Origin: JAIBJP01 sp035601195
Lineage (GTDB): Bacteria; Actinomycetota; Thermoleophilia; Gaiellales; Gaiellaceae
Length of the DNA: 64,000 bases
NCBI GenBank assembly: GCA_035601195.1
Contig: DATNOU010000101.1
Coordinates: forward strand, 58,121-122,120
Direction: 5' to 3'
Below are positions 49,007 to 56,693 of this stretch, piece by piece. The translations under genes and the position numbers were made by a program. The notes under the pieces are model-generated. The model saw nothing but the letters and a program-made list of their open reading frames with translations. It ran no database searches and had not been told where the DNA came from. Within the stretch, counting starts at the first letter, position 1. Every line of letters starts with the position of its first letter.

Positions 49007-49290
49007 GGACGTTCTCGTCCCTCAAGAACCGGCAGGTCGTGACGGACGGTGGACGAAAGCTGGGCCGCTGCCACGATTTACGCGGCGAGCTGAGCTCGTC
49101 CTCGCTCCGAGTCACGGCCTTGGTCGTCGGTCGCCAGGGCTTCCTCGAGCATTTCGGGGTGGGCGCGCAGGCGAGCGCTACGCCCGCGCGGGTGCGGGAT
49201 GTCAACACCGTGCCGTGGGGCGCGGTAGTCAGGATCGAGAGCGATCGCGTGGTGGTTCGCGATGACGCGGCGCCGGGAGTTAGGGCGTGA
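49003..49290 (+). CDS. PRC-barrel-like protein 2
   Basis: 95 residues: SLKNRQVVTDGGRKLGRCHD, LRVTALVVGRQGFLEHFG and NTVPWGAVVRIESDRVVVRD follow the PRC-barrel order (V-x-D-x-x-G-x-x-L-G, then I-P-W-x-x-V). It overlaps the previous stop. Its 3' end overlaps the convergent minus-strand gene by about ten bases. Confidence 0.7.
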   Translation: MRTFSSLKNRQVVTDGGRKLGRCHDLRGELSSSSLRVTALVVGRQGFLEHFGVGAQASATPARVRDVNTVPWGAVVRIESDRVVVRDDAAPGVRA

Positions 49291-49597
49291 GGTTGCTGCG
49301 CTCGCCGATCGTGTCGTGCGCCCAGTCGGCGACGATGGGCATCAGCTCCCCCTCGCGCCCGTCGGCGGAGTCTGGCAGCACGACGTGGATCTGGTGCACG
49401 GTCGCCTCTACCTCGGCGTCGCACTCGTAGCGCCGCTCGGAGACGATCTCAACGGAATCGAGCTCCTCGAGCAGTCTCTGCGCGAGCCGATAAATCTCCG
49501 CTTCGGTGGCTTCTCGGCCCGAGAAGACACCGAAGTTGACGATGAGCTCAGGACGTCCCTCTCGCTCGCCAGTAAAAACCAGTGTCGGATAGGTCAT
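49280..49597 (-). CDS. Hypothetical protein in ABC operon
   Basis: 105 residues: MTYPTLVFTGEREGRPELIV start, IYRLAQRLLEELDSVEIVSE helix and VHQIHVVLPDSADGREGEL. No recognised domain; soluble and acidic. The ATG at 49597 overlaps the permease stop, so it is the third gene of the exporter operon. Confidence 0.65.
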   Translation of the reverse strand: MTYPTLVFTGEREGRPELIVNFGVFSGREATEAEIYRLAQRLLEELDSVEIVSERRYECDAEVEATVHQIHVVLPDSADGREGELMPIVADWAHDTIGERSNLTP

Positions 49598-50355
49598 GCT
49601 CCGCTCATACCCTCGCGGGGCTCCCATCTGAACATCCGAGCCGCGACGACGAGCCCGAACAGGCCCCAGACCAGCACCGCGGCGAGCGCTCCCGGCGAGG
49701 AGGTAAGCGTCTCGCCCTCGATGAAGGTCGACCGGATCAGACGCAAGAGGTAGGTCAGCGGCAGCGCCTCCGAGAGCACCTCGAGGAAGCGAGGCAGGTC
49801 GCGCGGCGAGAAGAACGCGCCGGAGATGAAGGCCATGGGCAGGTAGATGGCGTTCACGACCGCGGACGAGCCCTCGCCCGTCCGAACGAGCGTCGTCACC
49901 GCGAGGCCGAGGGCGGCAAACGACGCCGCTCCGATCACGAGCACGGCGACGAAGGACGCGGGCGACGCCGGCCAGTCGGCGTCGAGGAGGAACCGACCGA
50001 TCAGAACCTGAGCGGCGGCCTGCAACGCGATCACGATCACCATCGAGGCGATGACGGCCGCGAGGTAGGTCGCCGGACTGAGCGGCGTGCCACGCACGCG
50101 CTTCAATAGCCCGGCCTCCCGTCGGACTACGAGTGTGATCGCGAGGGACGCGAAGGCGGTCGCCGCCACGCCGTACCCGATCAAGCCGGCGAGGAGGAAC
50201 GTCGAGCCACTGACGCCCTCGATCTCGTCGTCGCCGTACACCGAGCCGAGGAGGACGAGCAGGATGATCGGGAAGAGGAAACTGAAGAACGCCGCCTCGC
50301 GATTGCGCCAGAAAAGCAGCTGCTGCGCCCGCAGCTCGTGCACGAAGAGGCGCAT
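49594..50355 (-). CDS. ABC-2 type exporter permease
   Basis: 253 residues with about six membrane helices: ELRAQQLLFWRNREAAFFSF then LFPIILLVLLGSVYGDDEIE, RREAGLLKRVRGTPLSP (the ABC-2 coupling helix) and FISGAFFSPRDLPRFLEVLS. Typical drug/lipid or polysaccharide exporter permease. Overlaps its ATPase gene by one base. Confidence 0.9.
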   Translation of the reverse strand: MRLFVHELRAQQLLFWRNREAAFFSFLFPIILLVLLGSVYGDDEIEGVSGSTFLLAGLIGYGVAATAFASLAITLVVRREAGLLKRVRGTPLSPATYLAAVIASMVIVIALQAAAQVLIGRFLLDADWPASPASFVAVLVIGAASFAALGLAVTTLVRTGEGSSAVVNAIYLPMAFISGAFFSPRDLPRFLEVLSEALPLTYLLRLIRSTFIEGETLTSSPGALAAVLVWGLFGLVVAARMFRWEPREGMSGA

Positions 50356-51206
50356 CAGACCTCGGCCCGCTCGCGGGTCAGCTCGAGATAGACGTCTTCG
50401 AGCGTTCGACGGTGCACTTCCAAGCCTTCGAGCTCGACACCCTCCGCGAGCGCCTGCGAGGTGAGCTCGTTCAGGACGCGCGTCGGCTCCGTCGTGGCGA
50501 TGACGGTCTCCTCGCCGTTGCGGCGGAAGCGAATCTCGACGACGCCTTGGCCCGAGAGGAGTTCGTCGGGTGAGCCGGTCGCGACGATGCGGCCGTCGCC
50601 GAGGATGGCGATCCGATCCGAGAGCCGTTGGGCCTCCTCCATGTAATGCGTCGTCAGGAGGATGCTCTTACCGAGCTCACGGAGGCCGCGGATCGTGTCC
50701 CAAGCCTGGCGGCGCGCCGCAGGATCGAAGCCGGTTGTGGGCTCGTCGAGAAAGATGAGCTCGGGATCGCCGACGAGCGCGAGTGCCAGATCGAGCCTGC
50801 GCAGCTGCCCCCCGGAGAGGGTGCGCACCCGCGCCTCGATCTTCTCGGTGAGGCCGACGAGCTCGATCACCTCTTCAGGTCGCCGCGGGTGGGGGTAGTA
50901 GCCGGCGAAGAGGTCGATCGTCTCCCGTACCGAAAGGAGCGGGTAGACGGCGGACGACTGGAGGACGATGCCGATGCGGGCACGGAACTCCGGACCCGCC
51001 CGCCCGGGATCCTGGCCGAGAACGCGAACCTCGCCGCCGTCGCGGGTGCGGTAGCCCTCGAGAATCTCGACGGTGGTCGTCTTGCCGGCGCCGTTTGGGC
51101 CCAGGAGCCCGAACACCTCTCCGGGCTCCACGGCAAGGGAGATTCCGCGCAGTACCTCGTTGCGCCCGTAGGACTTGACCAGCCCCGAGACCTCGATCAC
51201 GCTCAC
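50355..51206 (-). CDS. ABC-2 type exporter ATP-binding protein
   Basis: 283 residues: Walker A GPNGAGKTT, signature LSGGQLRRLD, Walker B LIFLDEPTTGFDP and switch TTHYMEEAQRLSDR. A DUF4162-like C-terminal extension (VHRRTLEDVYLELT) is typical of DrrA/CcmA-type drug exporters. GTG start; TATTCT eight bases upstream fits a leaderless promoter. Substrate unknown. Confidence 0.93.
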   Translation of the reverse strand: MSVIEVSGLVKSYGRNEVLRGISLAVEPGEVFGLLGPNGAGKTTTVEILEGYRTRDGGEVRVLGQDPGRAGPEFRARIGIVLQSSAVYPLLSVRETIDLFAGYYPHPRRPEEVIELVGLTEKIEARVRTLSGGQLRRLDLALALVGDPELIFLDEPTTGFDPAARRQAWDTIRGLRELGKSILLTTHYMEEAQRLSDRIAILGDGRIVATGSPDELLSGQGVVEIRFRRNGEETVIATTEPTRVLNELTSQALAEGVELEGLEVHRRTLEDVYLELTRERAEV

Positions 51207-51214
51207 GTCGGCCG

Positions 51215-51220
51215 AGAATA
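51215..51220 (-). promoter_or_regulatory. -10 hexamer TATTCT of ABC exporter operon
   Basis: TATTCT on the minus strand, eight bases before the GTG at 51206. Confidence 0.4.
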
Positions 51221-51264
51221 GCCTGGGGTCGGTTGACCGGCGCAGGGCCTGCCATTATCTGTCC

Positions 51265-51915
51265 ATGCGCTCGAGGCTCCTGGCCCTGACCGCTCTACTC
51301 GCCGCTCTCGCCGTCCCAGGGCAGGCACGCGCCGCCGACCCGGTCTTCCACGGCTCGATCTCGGTCATCGACGCGCAGCTCAGAGAGCGGATGACGGGCT
51401 CGTCGTGGCACCGAGGCTGCCCGGTGCGAATCCGCGATCTGAGGCTGTTGAGGCTCGACCGCTGGGGCTTCGACGGAACGGTTCGGCGCGGACGCCTGAT
51501 CGTCCACGAAGACCAGGCTCGCCGCGTGAAGCGAGTCTTCTCGAAGCTCTTCGACGCCCACTTCCGGATCAGGCGCATGCGTCTGATCGATGCCTACAAC
51601 GGCAGCGACGATCGCTCCATGGACGCGAACAACACTTCGGCTTTCAACTGCCGCTTCGTCGCGGGGACGACGAGGTGGTCGCAACACGCTTACGGGCGCG
51701 CCATCGACATCAATCCGATCCGGAATCCGTACGTCGCGGGAAGCCACGTCTCACCCGAAGCCGGCCGGCCCTACGCGGACCGCTCGCGGCACGCGATCGG
51801 GATGATTCACGGCGGTGACGCGGTCGTCCGCGCCTTCGCCGCAGCAAACTGGAAATGGGGCGGCTACTGGAGCTACCCCAAGGACTACATGCACTTCTCG
51901 CGCAACGGCCATTGA
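51265..51915 (+). CDS. M15-family D-Ala-D-Ala carboxypeptidase-like protein
   Basis: 216 residues with a signal peptide (LAALAVPGQARA) and an M15/VanY-type peptidase domain: NNTSAFNCRFVAGTTRW, SQHAYGRAIDINP (zinc His and Asp), and DYMHFS (second His). It probably trims or cleaves peptidoglycan peptides outside the membrane. CATTAT six bases before the ATG could be its -10. A lipoprotein gene overlaps its stop. Confidence 0.88.
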   Translation: MRSRLLALTALLAALAVPGQARAADPVFHGSISVIDAQLRERMTGSSWHRGCPVRIRDLRLLRLDRWGFDGTVRRGRLIVHEDQARRVKRVFSKLFDAHFRIRRMRLIDAYNGSDDRSMDANNTSAFNCRFVAGTTRWSQHAYGRAIDINPIRNPYVAGSHVSPEAGRPYADRSRHAIGMIHGGDAVVRAFAAANWKWGGYWSYPKDYMHFSRNGH

Positions 51916-52382
51916 TCAGGTTCGCGCTCGTCGTCGGGGCGCTCGCGGTCCTGTGTGGGGGCTGCGGCGGTTCCAAGGAGACACGCACCACGGTCGTCAC
52001 CGTGACGAACGTGTCCACGGTCACGTCAGCAGCTCCTCAGCCCACGGCGCACCACTACCGGCGGTTCCAGATGCCTTCGAAGAACATCGGCTGCGGCGTC
52101 GATGCAGGCGTACTGCGCTGCGACATCCTCAGCGGCCTGCAGCCCGAGCCGGGCGGGCCGTGCGAGCTCGACTGGACGGGAATCGTCCTCGAAGCGGAGG
52201 GCCCCGCATCGCCCCAGTGTGCCGGTGACACCATCTACGAGGCGTCTGCCCCCGTGCTTGCTTATGGCGAGACCTGGTCTCGCCAAGGGATAACGTGCGT
52301 TTCCGCCAGGTCCGGCCTGGACTGCCGAAGCGCCGAGGGCCACGGCTTCAAGCTCGCCCGCGCCGCCTGGGTCGTCTTCTAG
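51912..52382 (+). CDS. DUF6636-type lipoprotein
   Basis: 156 residues from TTG: signal with lipobox (LCGGC), a Thr/Val-rich linker, then FQMPSKNIGCGVDAG, LRCDILSGLQPEPGG, VLAYGETWSRQGITC and SGLDCRSAEGHGFKLAR. This cysteine-patterned module matches actinobacterial DUF6636-type secreted proteins of unknown function. Its TAG stop is also the start of the TAGGGT hexamer serving the next gene. Confidence 0.72.
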   Translation: MIRFALVVGALAVLCGGCGGSKETRTTVVTVTNVSTVTSAAPQPTAHHYRRFQMPSKNIGCGVDAGVLRCDILSGLQPEPGGPCELDWTGIVLEAEGPASPQCAGDTIYEASAPVLAYGETWSRQGITCVSARSGLDCRSAEGHGFKLARAAWVVF

Positions 52383-52385
52383 GGT
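52380..52385 (+). promoter_or_regulatory. -10 hexamer TAGGGT overlapping a stop codon
   Basis: TAGGGT begins with the stop codon of the preceding gene and lies seven bases before the ATG at 52393. Confidence 0.4.
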
Positions 52386-52392
52386 TCCGCCG

Positions 52393-52752
52393 ATGGGTTA
52401 CAGCTACGTCGACGTCGCCGACCTCGAAGGTGAAGGCCCCGGGGGCGCCGTCCGCAAGGTGCGGCGTGCGCTGGGTGCCCGCGCCTTTGGGTTCAACTAC
52501 TTCGAGCTGCCGGCGAACGTCGAGGGCAGGGAGCACGATCACGCCGAGGGGAATCAGGAGGAGATCTACGTCGTCCTGGAAGGATCAGGGGTCATGCGCG
52601 TCGACGGCGAGGAGGTGGAGCTCAAGCAGGGCCGTTTCCTCCGCGTCGATCCCGCGACCACGCGCTGCCCCGTCGCCGGCCCGGACGGCCTCGTCTTCCT
52701 GGCGATCGGGGCTCCGCTCGACCGGCTCTACGAGCCCCCTTCCTGGGGCTAG
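52393..52752 (+). CDS. Cupin-domain protein
   Basis: 119-residue cupin: REHDHAEGNQEEIYVVLEGSG (motif 1, quoted in part, His-x-His...Glu) and RFLRVDPATTRCPVAG. Metal-binding mononuclear protein of unknown substrate. Its TAG shares a base with the PhzF start. Confidence 0.85.
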   Translation: MGYSYVDVADLEGEGPGGAVRKVRRALGARAFGFNYFELPANVEGREHDHAEGNQEEIYVVLEGSGVMRVDGEEVELKQGRFLRVDPATTRCPVAGPDGLVFLAIGAPLDRLYEPPSWG

Positions 52753-53603
52753 TGGTGCCGAGCTTCCGCTACGTCGTCGCGGACGTCTTCACGGACTGCC
52801 CGCTCGAAGGCAACCAGCTCGCCGTCTTCACCGACGCGCGGGAGTTGCCTGAGGACCGCCTGCAGCCTCTTGCGCGCGAGCTGAACCTCTCGGAGACGGT
52901 GTACGTCTACCCGCGGGAGCGCGGTGGGCACGCGAAGATCCGCATCTTCACGCCGACGACCGAAGTCCCGTTCGCAGGACATCCGACTCTCGGAACCGCA
53001 TTCGTCCTCGGAGGTCCGCTGCAGCTCGAGGAGATCAGGCTCGAGACCGGTGCCGGAGTCATTCCCGTGCGACTGGAGCGCGAGGGCGCGCGGATCACGT
53101 TCGGCTGGATGACCCAACCTGTTCCGACCGTCTCGGAATACGCGGCGGCCGACGAGCTCCTGGCGGCTCTCGGAGTCGAGGGTTCCACTCTGCCGATCGA
53201 GGTGTACGACAACGGCCTCCAGCACGTCTTCGTAGCACTCGGAAGCGAAGAAGAGGTCGCCGCGCTCGAGCCGGACATGACCGCCTTGGCCCGCCTGCCG
53301 GACGTGCTCGGAGTCAACTGCTTTGCTGGTGAAGGGACGCGCTGGAAGACACGTATGTTTGCGCCAGGGGGAGGAGTTCCGGAGGATCCTGCCACTGGCT
53401 CGGCCGCGGGACCGCTCGCGTGTCACCTTGCGCGGCACGGCCGCGTCGCGTTCGGCGACGAGATAGAGATCTCGCAAGGCGCGGAGATCAAGCGTCCCAG
53501 CAAGCTCTATGCCCGCGTCGAGGGCTCGCCGGGACAGATCTCGAAGGTAGAAGTGGGCGGCTCAGCCGTCATCGTCGCGCGCGGCGAGTTCAAGCTCGAC
53601 TGA
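52752..53603 (+). CDS. PhzF-family isomerase/epimerase
   Basis: 283 residues: RYVVADVFTDCPLEGNQLAV, ELNLSETVYVYP (catalytic Glu), FTPTTEVPFAGHPTLGTAFV and PEDPATGSAAGPLA are diagnostic of the PhzF/diaminopimelate-epimerase-like superfamily. Acid/base isomerisation of an unknown substrate. Start is one of two adjacent GTG codons overlapping the cupin stop. Confidence 0.92.
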   Translation: MVPSFRYVVADVFTDCPLEGNQLAVFTDARELPEDRLQPLARELNLSETVYVYPRERGGHAKIRIFTPTTEVPFAGHPTLGTAFVLGGPLQLEEIRLETGAGVIPVRLEREGARITFGWMTQPVPTVSEYAAADELLAALGVEGSTLPIEVYDNGLQHVFVALGSEEEVAALEPDMTALARLPDVLGVNCFAGEGTRWKTRMFAPGGGVPEDPATGSAAGPLACHLARHGRVAFGDEIEISQGAEIKRPSKLYARVEGSPGQISKVEVGGSAVIVARGEFKLD

Positions 53604-53691
53604 GGACGCGCCCCCAGACGCTTGTGTTCCACACGCACAATGTTCACCGACGTCCTTTTCGGTCGTGCTTCGCTGGCAAGATCCAGGTTCT

Positions 53692-54531
53692 CTAGGCCAG
53701 ATGAAGTTTGTGCTCGTGAAACACAAGCTCGGCTGACAGGAGGCGGTGGACCACCTCCGACGCGAGGTGGGCCGCCGAGTGCGGGGCATGCCGTCTGCGA
53801 CGGTACGAGAGATACGCGGCCATGAACTCGTCGCCGGCGCCGGTCGGATCGGCAACGTCCAGGGGCCGGGTCGGGATGTGCTCGGCCAGGCCGTCCGCGT
53901 AGACCACACAGCCTTTCCGCCCCAGGGTGACGACGATCTCCGGCACCCCGAGCGACCGCAGAGAGCGCTCGTCGAGCCTGAGTCCGAGGGCGTCGGCCTC
54001 GTCCTGGGAAAGCTTCAGGAGGTCCACATGGCGGAGCACCGACGGGTCGTACTCGCCGTCGAGCTCGACCGGTCCGGTGCGGCCCGGCCGGACGAGGCCC
54101 TGCCCGTCCAGACTTAGCTTCCGCCCGCGGCCAAGCGTGGCGAGCGTCTCCGGCGGAAAGTCGTCGCGCGTGAGGGCACCCGCATGAACCCAGTCCGCCT
54201 GCGAAAGGGCCTCGCCCACCCAGCCCCGAGCGTCCTCGGCTGACCAGGGTTCCCCCCGCTCTTCGAGCTCGAGGCTACGCCGGCTGCCGTTCTCGTTCTC
54301 GATCCGGAAGGAGATCGTTCGCGCCGCGGTCCGGGCGACGACCGGGACGCCGAGCGCGTGCAGACCCCGTCCGGAATCCTCCGCGGCGAGCTTCGTGACG
54401 AGAACGGCGGGGTGTCCCAGGAGGCGGAGGGCTCGCGCCGCATAGAAGGGCGCGCCGCCGAGCCGCGGCAGACCGCCGTCAACGCGATCCAGCGTAACGA
54501 GCCCGACGACGCCCAAGAGGCGCACGTGCAT
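53692..54531 (-). CDS. PfkB-family kinase downstream of a TPP-regulated permease
   Basis: 279-residue ribokinase-fold kinase: GGLPRLGGAPFYAARALRLL (signature 1 region), TRPLDVADPTGAGDEFMAAYL (signature 2, Asp catalytic; quoted in part). The ATG at 54531 overlaps the permease gene by 53 bases, so it should be under the same thiamine pyrophosphate riboswitch. A role in pyrimidine, thiazole or nucleoside phosphorylation for thiamine salvage is an inference; it is not a canonical ThiD or ThiM. Confidence 0.82.
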   Translation of the reverse strand: MHVRLLGVVGLVTLDRVDGGLPRLGGAPFYAARALRLLGHPAVLVTKLAAEDSGRGLHALGVPVVARTAARTISFRIENENGSRRSLELEERGEPWSAEDARGWVGEALSQADWVHAGALTRDDFPPETLATLGRGRKLSLDGQGLVRPGRTGPVELDGEYDPSVLRHVDLLKLSQDEADALGLRLDERSLRSLGVPEIVVTLGRKGCVVYADGLAEHIPTRPLDVADPTGAGDEFMAAYLSYRRRRHAPHSAAHLASEVVHRLLSAELVFHEHKLHLA

Positions 54532-55807
54532 ACCGTAAGGCCACGTAGAGAGCGAAGGCGAGCGCGAACGAGGGCAGCGAGGCCCCACCCGTGAAGTGGC
54601 CCGCGCCCGGCGCGCCGTCTACGAGGTCCGTCCACCAACCCGGGCCGGTGGGCTGGATCCACTGGTAGGCCGCGAAGCCCGCGAACCACGCGACGAATCC
54701 GCTCCAACGAACAGCGACCTGCGGTATAGCGCCGTGGAGGAAGTCCGCGGCGAGGACGCCGAAGAGCGGGATGAAAAAGGACCCGAGCAGGAAGAGGAAG
54801 CTCTGATAGCGCCCGAGATCGACCGCCAACGCGCCGCCTGTCGCGGCGGCGCCGACGAGAACGATCAGAAATCGCTGCGGCGCGGCGGGCAAGAGGTTCT
54901 GAAGCGAAACGGCAGCCGAATAGACGTTCGCGAAAGGCTCGTCGGTCTCGTCCACCGTGAGCGCGAGCAAGGCCAGGGCGCTGGCGACGCCCCCTCCGGC
55001 AACAGCGGTCAGCAGAGCGGTCGTGTCGTCGAGACCCCGCGAGAGGAAGAGCAGCGCGCCGAGGACGTACAGCCAGGCGAGCGGTACGAGATACCCGACT
55101 GCCGTACCCCAGAACGCGCCACGCCCCGAGCGTGCGAAGCGCGTGTAGTCCGCCGCTAGCGGTAGCCACGAGGCGGCCATGGCGACGGTCAGGTCGACGC
55201 CTTGCCAGAAGCTCAGTCCGCCCGACCCTTCCGCCGACCAGAGCTTCCCGGCATGCGCGCCGTTCAGAGCCCACCACGTGAGGTAACCGGTCGAGGCCAC
55301 CACGGCCCAGACCGCGAAGCGGCGCACGTAGCGGCGGACGAACGAGATCGGCCCGGCGAGAGCCAGCGCGACGGTGACCGCGGCGAAGATGAGCACCCAG
55401 ACCCAGCGCTCGCGAAACCCGAAGACGCGGTCCGCGAGCGCATTCGCGGCCGTGGAGATCACGATCAGCTCGAAGGTCGCCCAGCCGAGGTTCTGCAGGA
55501 CGTTGAGGCCCGTAGGGACGTAGGAGCCGCGGCGCCCCAGCGGGTCGCGCAAAAGCACCATGCCGGGAACGCGCCGCTCCGCTCCTATGAGGCCCGCGAG
55601 CCCGAGCAACGCGCACCCGATCACAGCCCCGACGAGAGTCGCGAACAGCGCGTCCTTGAGACCGAGCGCGGCGAGGAACGTGCCCGCGACGAGGACGAGC
55701 AGGCTGATGCCTAGGCTTCCCCAGAGCAGCCCGACGTCCAGGCCCGTGAGCGTTCGCAGCCGCTCCGGCACGGGCGTCACGCCCCAGCTCCGCTCTTCAG
55801 TCTCCAT
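54479..55807 (-). CDS. NCS1-family permease, probable thiamine-precursor transporter (CytX-like)
   Basis: 442 residues with 12 or so membrane helices: GLLWGSLGISLLVLVAGTFL, GLNVLQNLGWATFELIVIS, ADYTRFARSGRGAFWGTAVGY (in part) and GRYQSFLFLLGSFFIPLFGV show the NCS1 cytosine-purine-hydantoin family. A TPP riboswitch immediately upstream marks it as a CytX-type importer of hydroxymethylpyrimidine or a related thiamine precursor. AGGGAGA precedes the ATG. Confidence 0.9.
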   Translation of the reverse strand: METEERSWGVTPVPERLRTLTGLDVGLLWGSLGISLLVLVAGTFLAALGLKDALFATLVGAVIGCALLGLAGLIGAERRVPGMVLLRDPLGRRGSYVPTGLNVLQNLGWATFELIVISTAANALADRVFGFRERWVWVLIFAAVTVALALAGPISFVRRYVRRFAVWAVVASTGYLTWWALNGAHAGKLWSAEGSGGLSFWQGVDLTVAMAASWLPLAADYTRFARSGRGAFWGTAVGYLVPLAWLYVLGALLFLSRGLDDTTALLTAVAGGGVASALALLALTVDETDEPFANVYSAAVSLQNLLPAAPQRFLIVLVGAAATGGALAVDLGRYQSFLFLLGSFFIPLFGVLAADFLHGAIPQVAVRWSGFVAWFAGFAAYQWIQPTGPGWWTDLVDGAPGAGHFTGGASLPSFALAFALYVALRYARAPLGRRRARYAGSR

Positions 55808-55811
55808 GCGC

Positions 55812-55902
55812 TCTCCCTTCGCTGGAATGACCCAGATCAGGTTCGGCGGGTCGGGGCCTCGAGCCCCCTCTCAGCCGCTGCAGCGACTCCCCGGTTCCAG
55901 AG
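55812..55902 (-). promoter_or_regulatory. TPP riboswitch (THI element)
   Basis: On the minus strand: GGGGAGTCGC, GGCTGAGAGG (the CTGAGA core), CCCGACCCGCC then GAACCTGATCTGGGTCATTC and CAGCGAAGGGA. CTGAGA, ACCTGATCTGG and the CAGCGAAGGGA closing element are the invariant blocks of the thiamine pyrophosphate aptamer. It ends a few bases before the permease ribosome binding site, so translational control is likely. Confidence 0.96.
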
Positions 55903-55904
55903 AT

Positions 55905-56510
55905 CTACGCGGGAACTGTACCCACGAGGCGATCGATACCCGCCACCGCGCGCTGCAGTCCGTCCTCGTCGAACAGGAAGGGCGCGGCGTTCGGAAGCTC
56001 GTGCGCCGGCCCGTCGAGCGTGTCGGAGCCCGCGGCCGCGTTCAGCGCGTAGCGGATGGGGATCTCGTGCGTCACCACCAGCACCGAGGTATGCGGAGCC
56101 GCCAGGAGCCGGCGGAAAGCCTCTGCGTAGCGTCGCGCCGCGTCATCCAGGCTCTCGCCGCCAGGGAAGGCGTCGCTGTGGGAGTGGCCATGCTTCCAGG
56201 CGCGGTAGTTCTCGATCCGCGCGCCCTCGAGCTCACCCACGTTGATGTCGTCGAAGAGCGGCTCGACTTCGAGGGGCACGTCCCTGCCCGCGAGGGCGAT
56301 CTCGGCCGTGCGCGCCGCACGCGGGAAGCGCGTGTGCAGGCACACGTCCAGGTGCAGGCCGGCGAGCTGTTCCCCCAGCCGGGCCGCCTCGAAACGGCCG
56401 CGCTCGGTCAAGTCGACTTCCTTGGCCGGATCGCCGTTGATGCGGCGCTCGAGATTGAGGACGGATTCGCCGTGCCGAGCGAAGACGAAAAGACGCAATG
56501 ACCGAGGCAT
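55905..56510 (-). CDS. Histidine phosphatase family protein
   Basis: 201 residues: VFARHGESVLN carries the catalytic RHG, TRFPRAARTAEIAL the second Arg, and VLVVTHEIPIRYAL the second His; EVDLTERGRFEAARLGEQL (in part) and EGARIENYRAWKHG complete the phosphoglycerate mutase-like fold. Dephosphorylates an unknown small molecule. It is unusual in having no Shine-Dalgarno; AGGAGG lies on the opposite strand. Confidence 0.9.
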   Translation of the reverse strand: MPRSLRLFVFARHGESVLNLERRINGDPAKEVDLTERGRFEAARLGEQLAGLHLDVCLHTRFPRAARTAEIALAGRDVPLEVEPLFDDINVGELEGARIENYRAWKHGHSHSDAFPGGESLDDAARRYAEAFRRLLAAPHTSVLVVTHEIPIRYALNAAAGSDTLDGPAHELPNAAPFLFDEDGLQRAVAGIDRLVGTVPA

Positions 56511-56561
56511 TTAGGAGGGCTTAGCGAAACATAGTCTGTGTCGTCGGAGGCGCGCTGCTCG

Positions 56562-56613
56562 CCCCAACGCATCCGCGTTCAATGACGAGTCGCCCCCAAC
56601 GCATCCGCGTTCA
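56562..56613. repeat. 32-bp-period direct repeat with inverted core
   Basis: CCCCAACGCATCCGCGTTCA occurs at 56562-56581 and again, identical, at 56594-56613. Each copy contains AACGC-ATCC-GCGTT, a 5-bp inverted repeat. It lies in the 183-bp gap between the two minus-strand genes; it could be an operator pair, a terminator cluster or a genome-wide extragenic repeat. Confidence 0.75.
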
Positions 56614-56693
56614 GAGTGACACGGGGCTCCCTGCGTCCTGGCCTCGGAACGACCAGCGCGTCCCGACGACGAGCAACGTTCCGCCAACCCCTC

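Noticed and set aside
54114..55616. 500-codon minus-strand frame overlapping the permease
   Set aside because: Shadow frame rich in Arg, Ala and Pro; the NCS1 permease and PfkB kinase occupy the region with clear family motifs.
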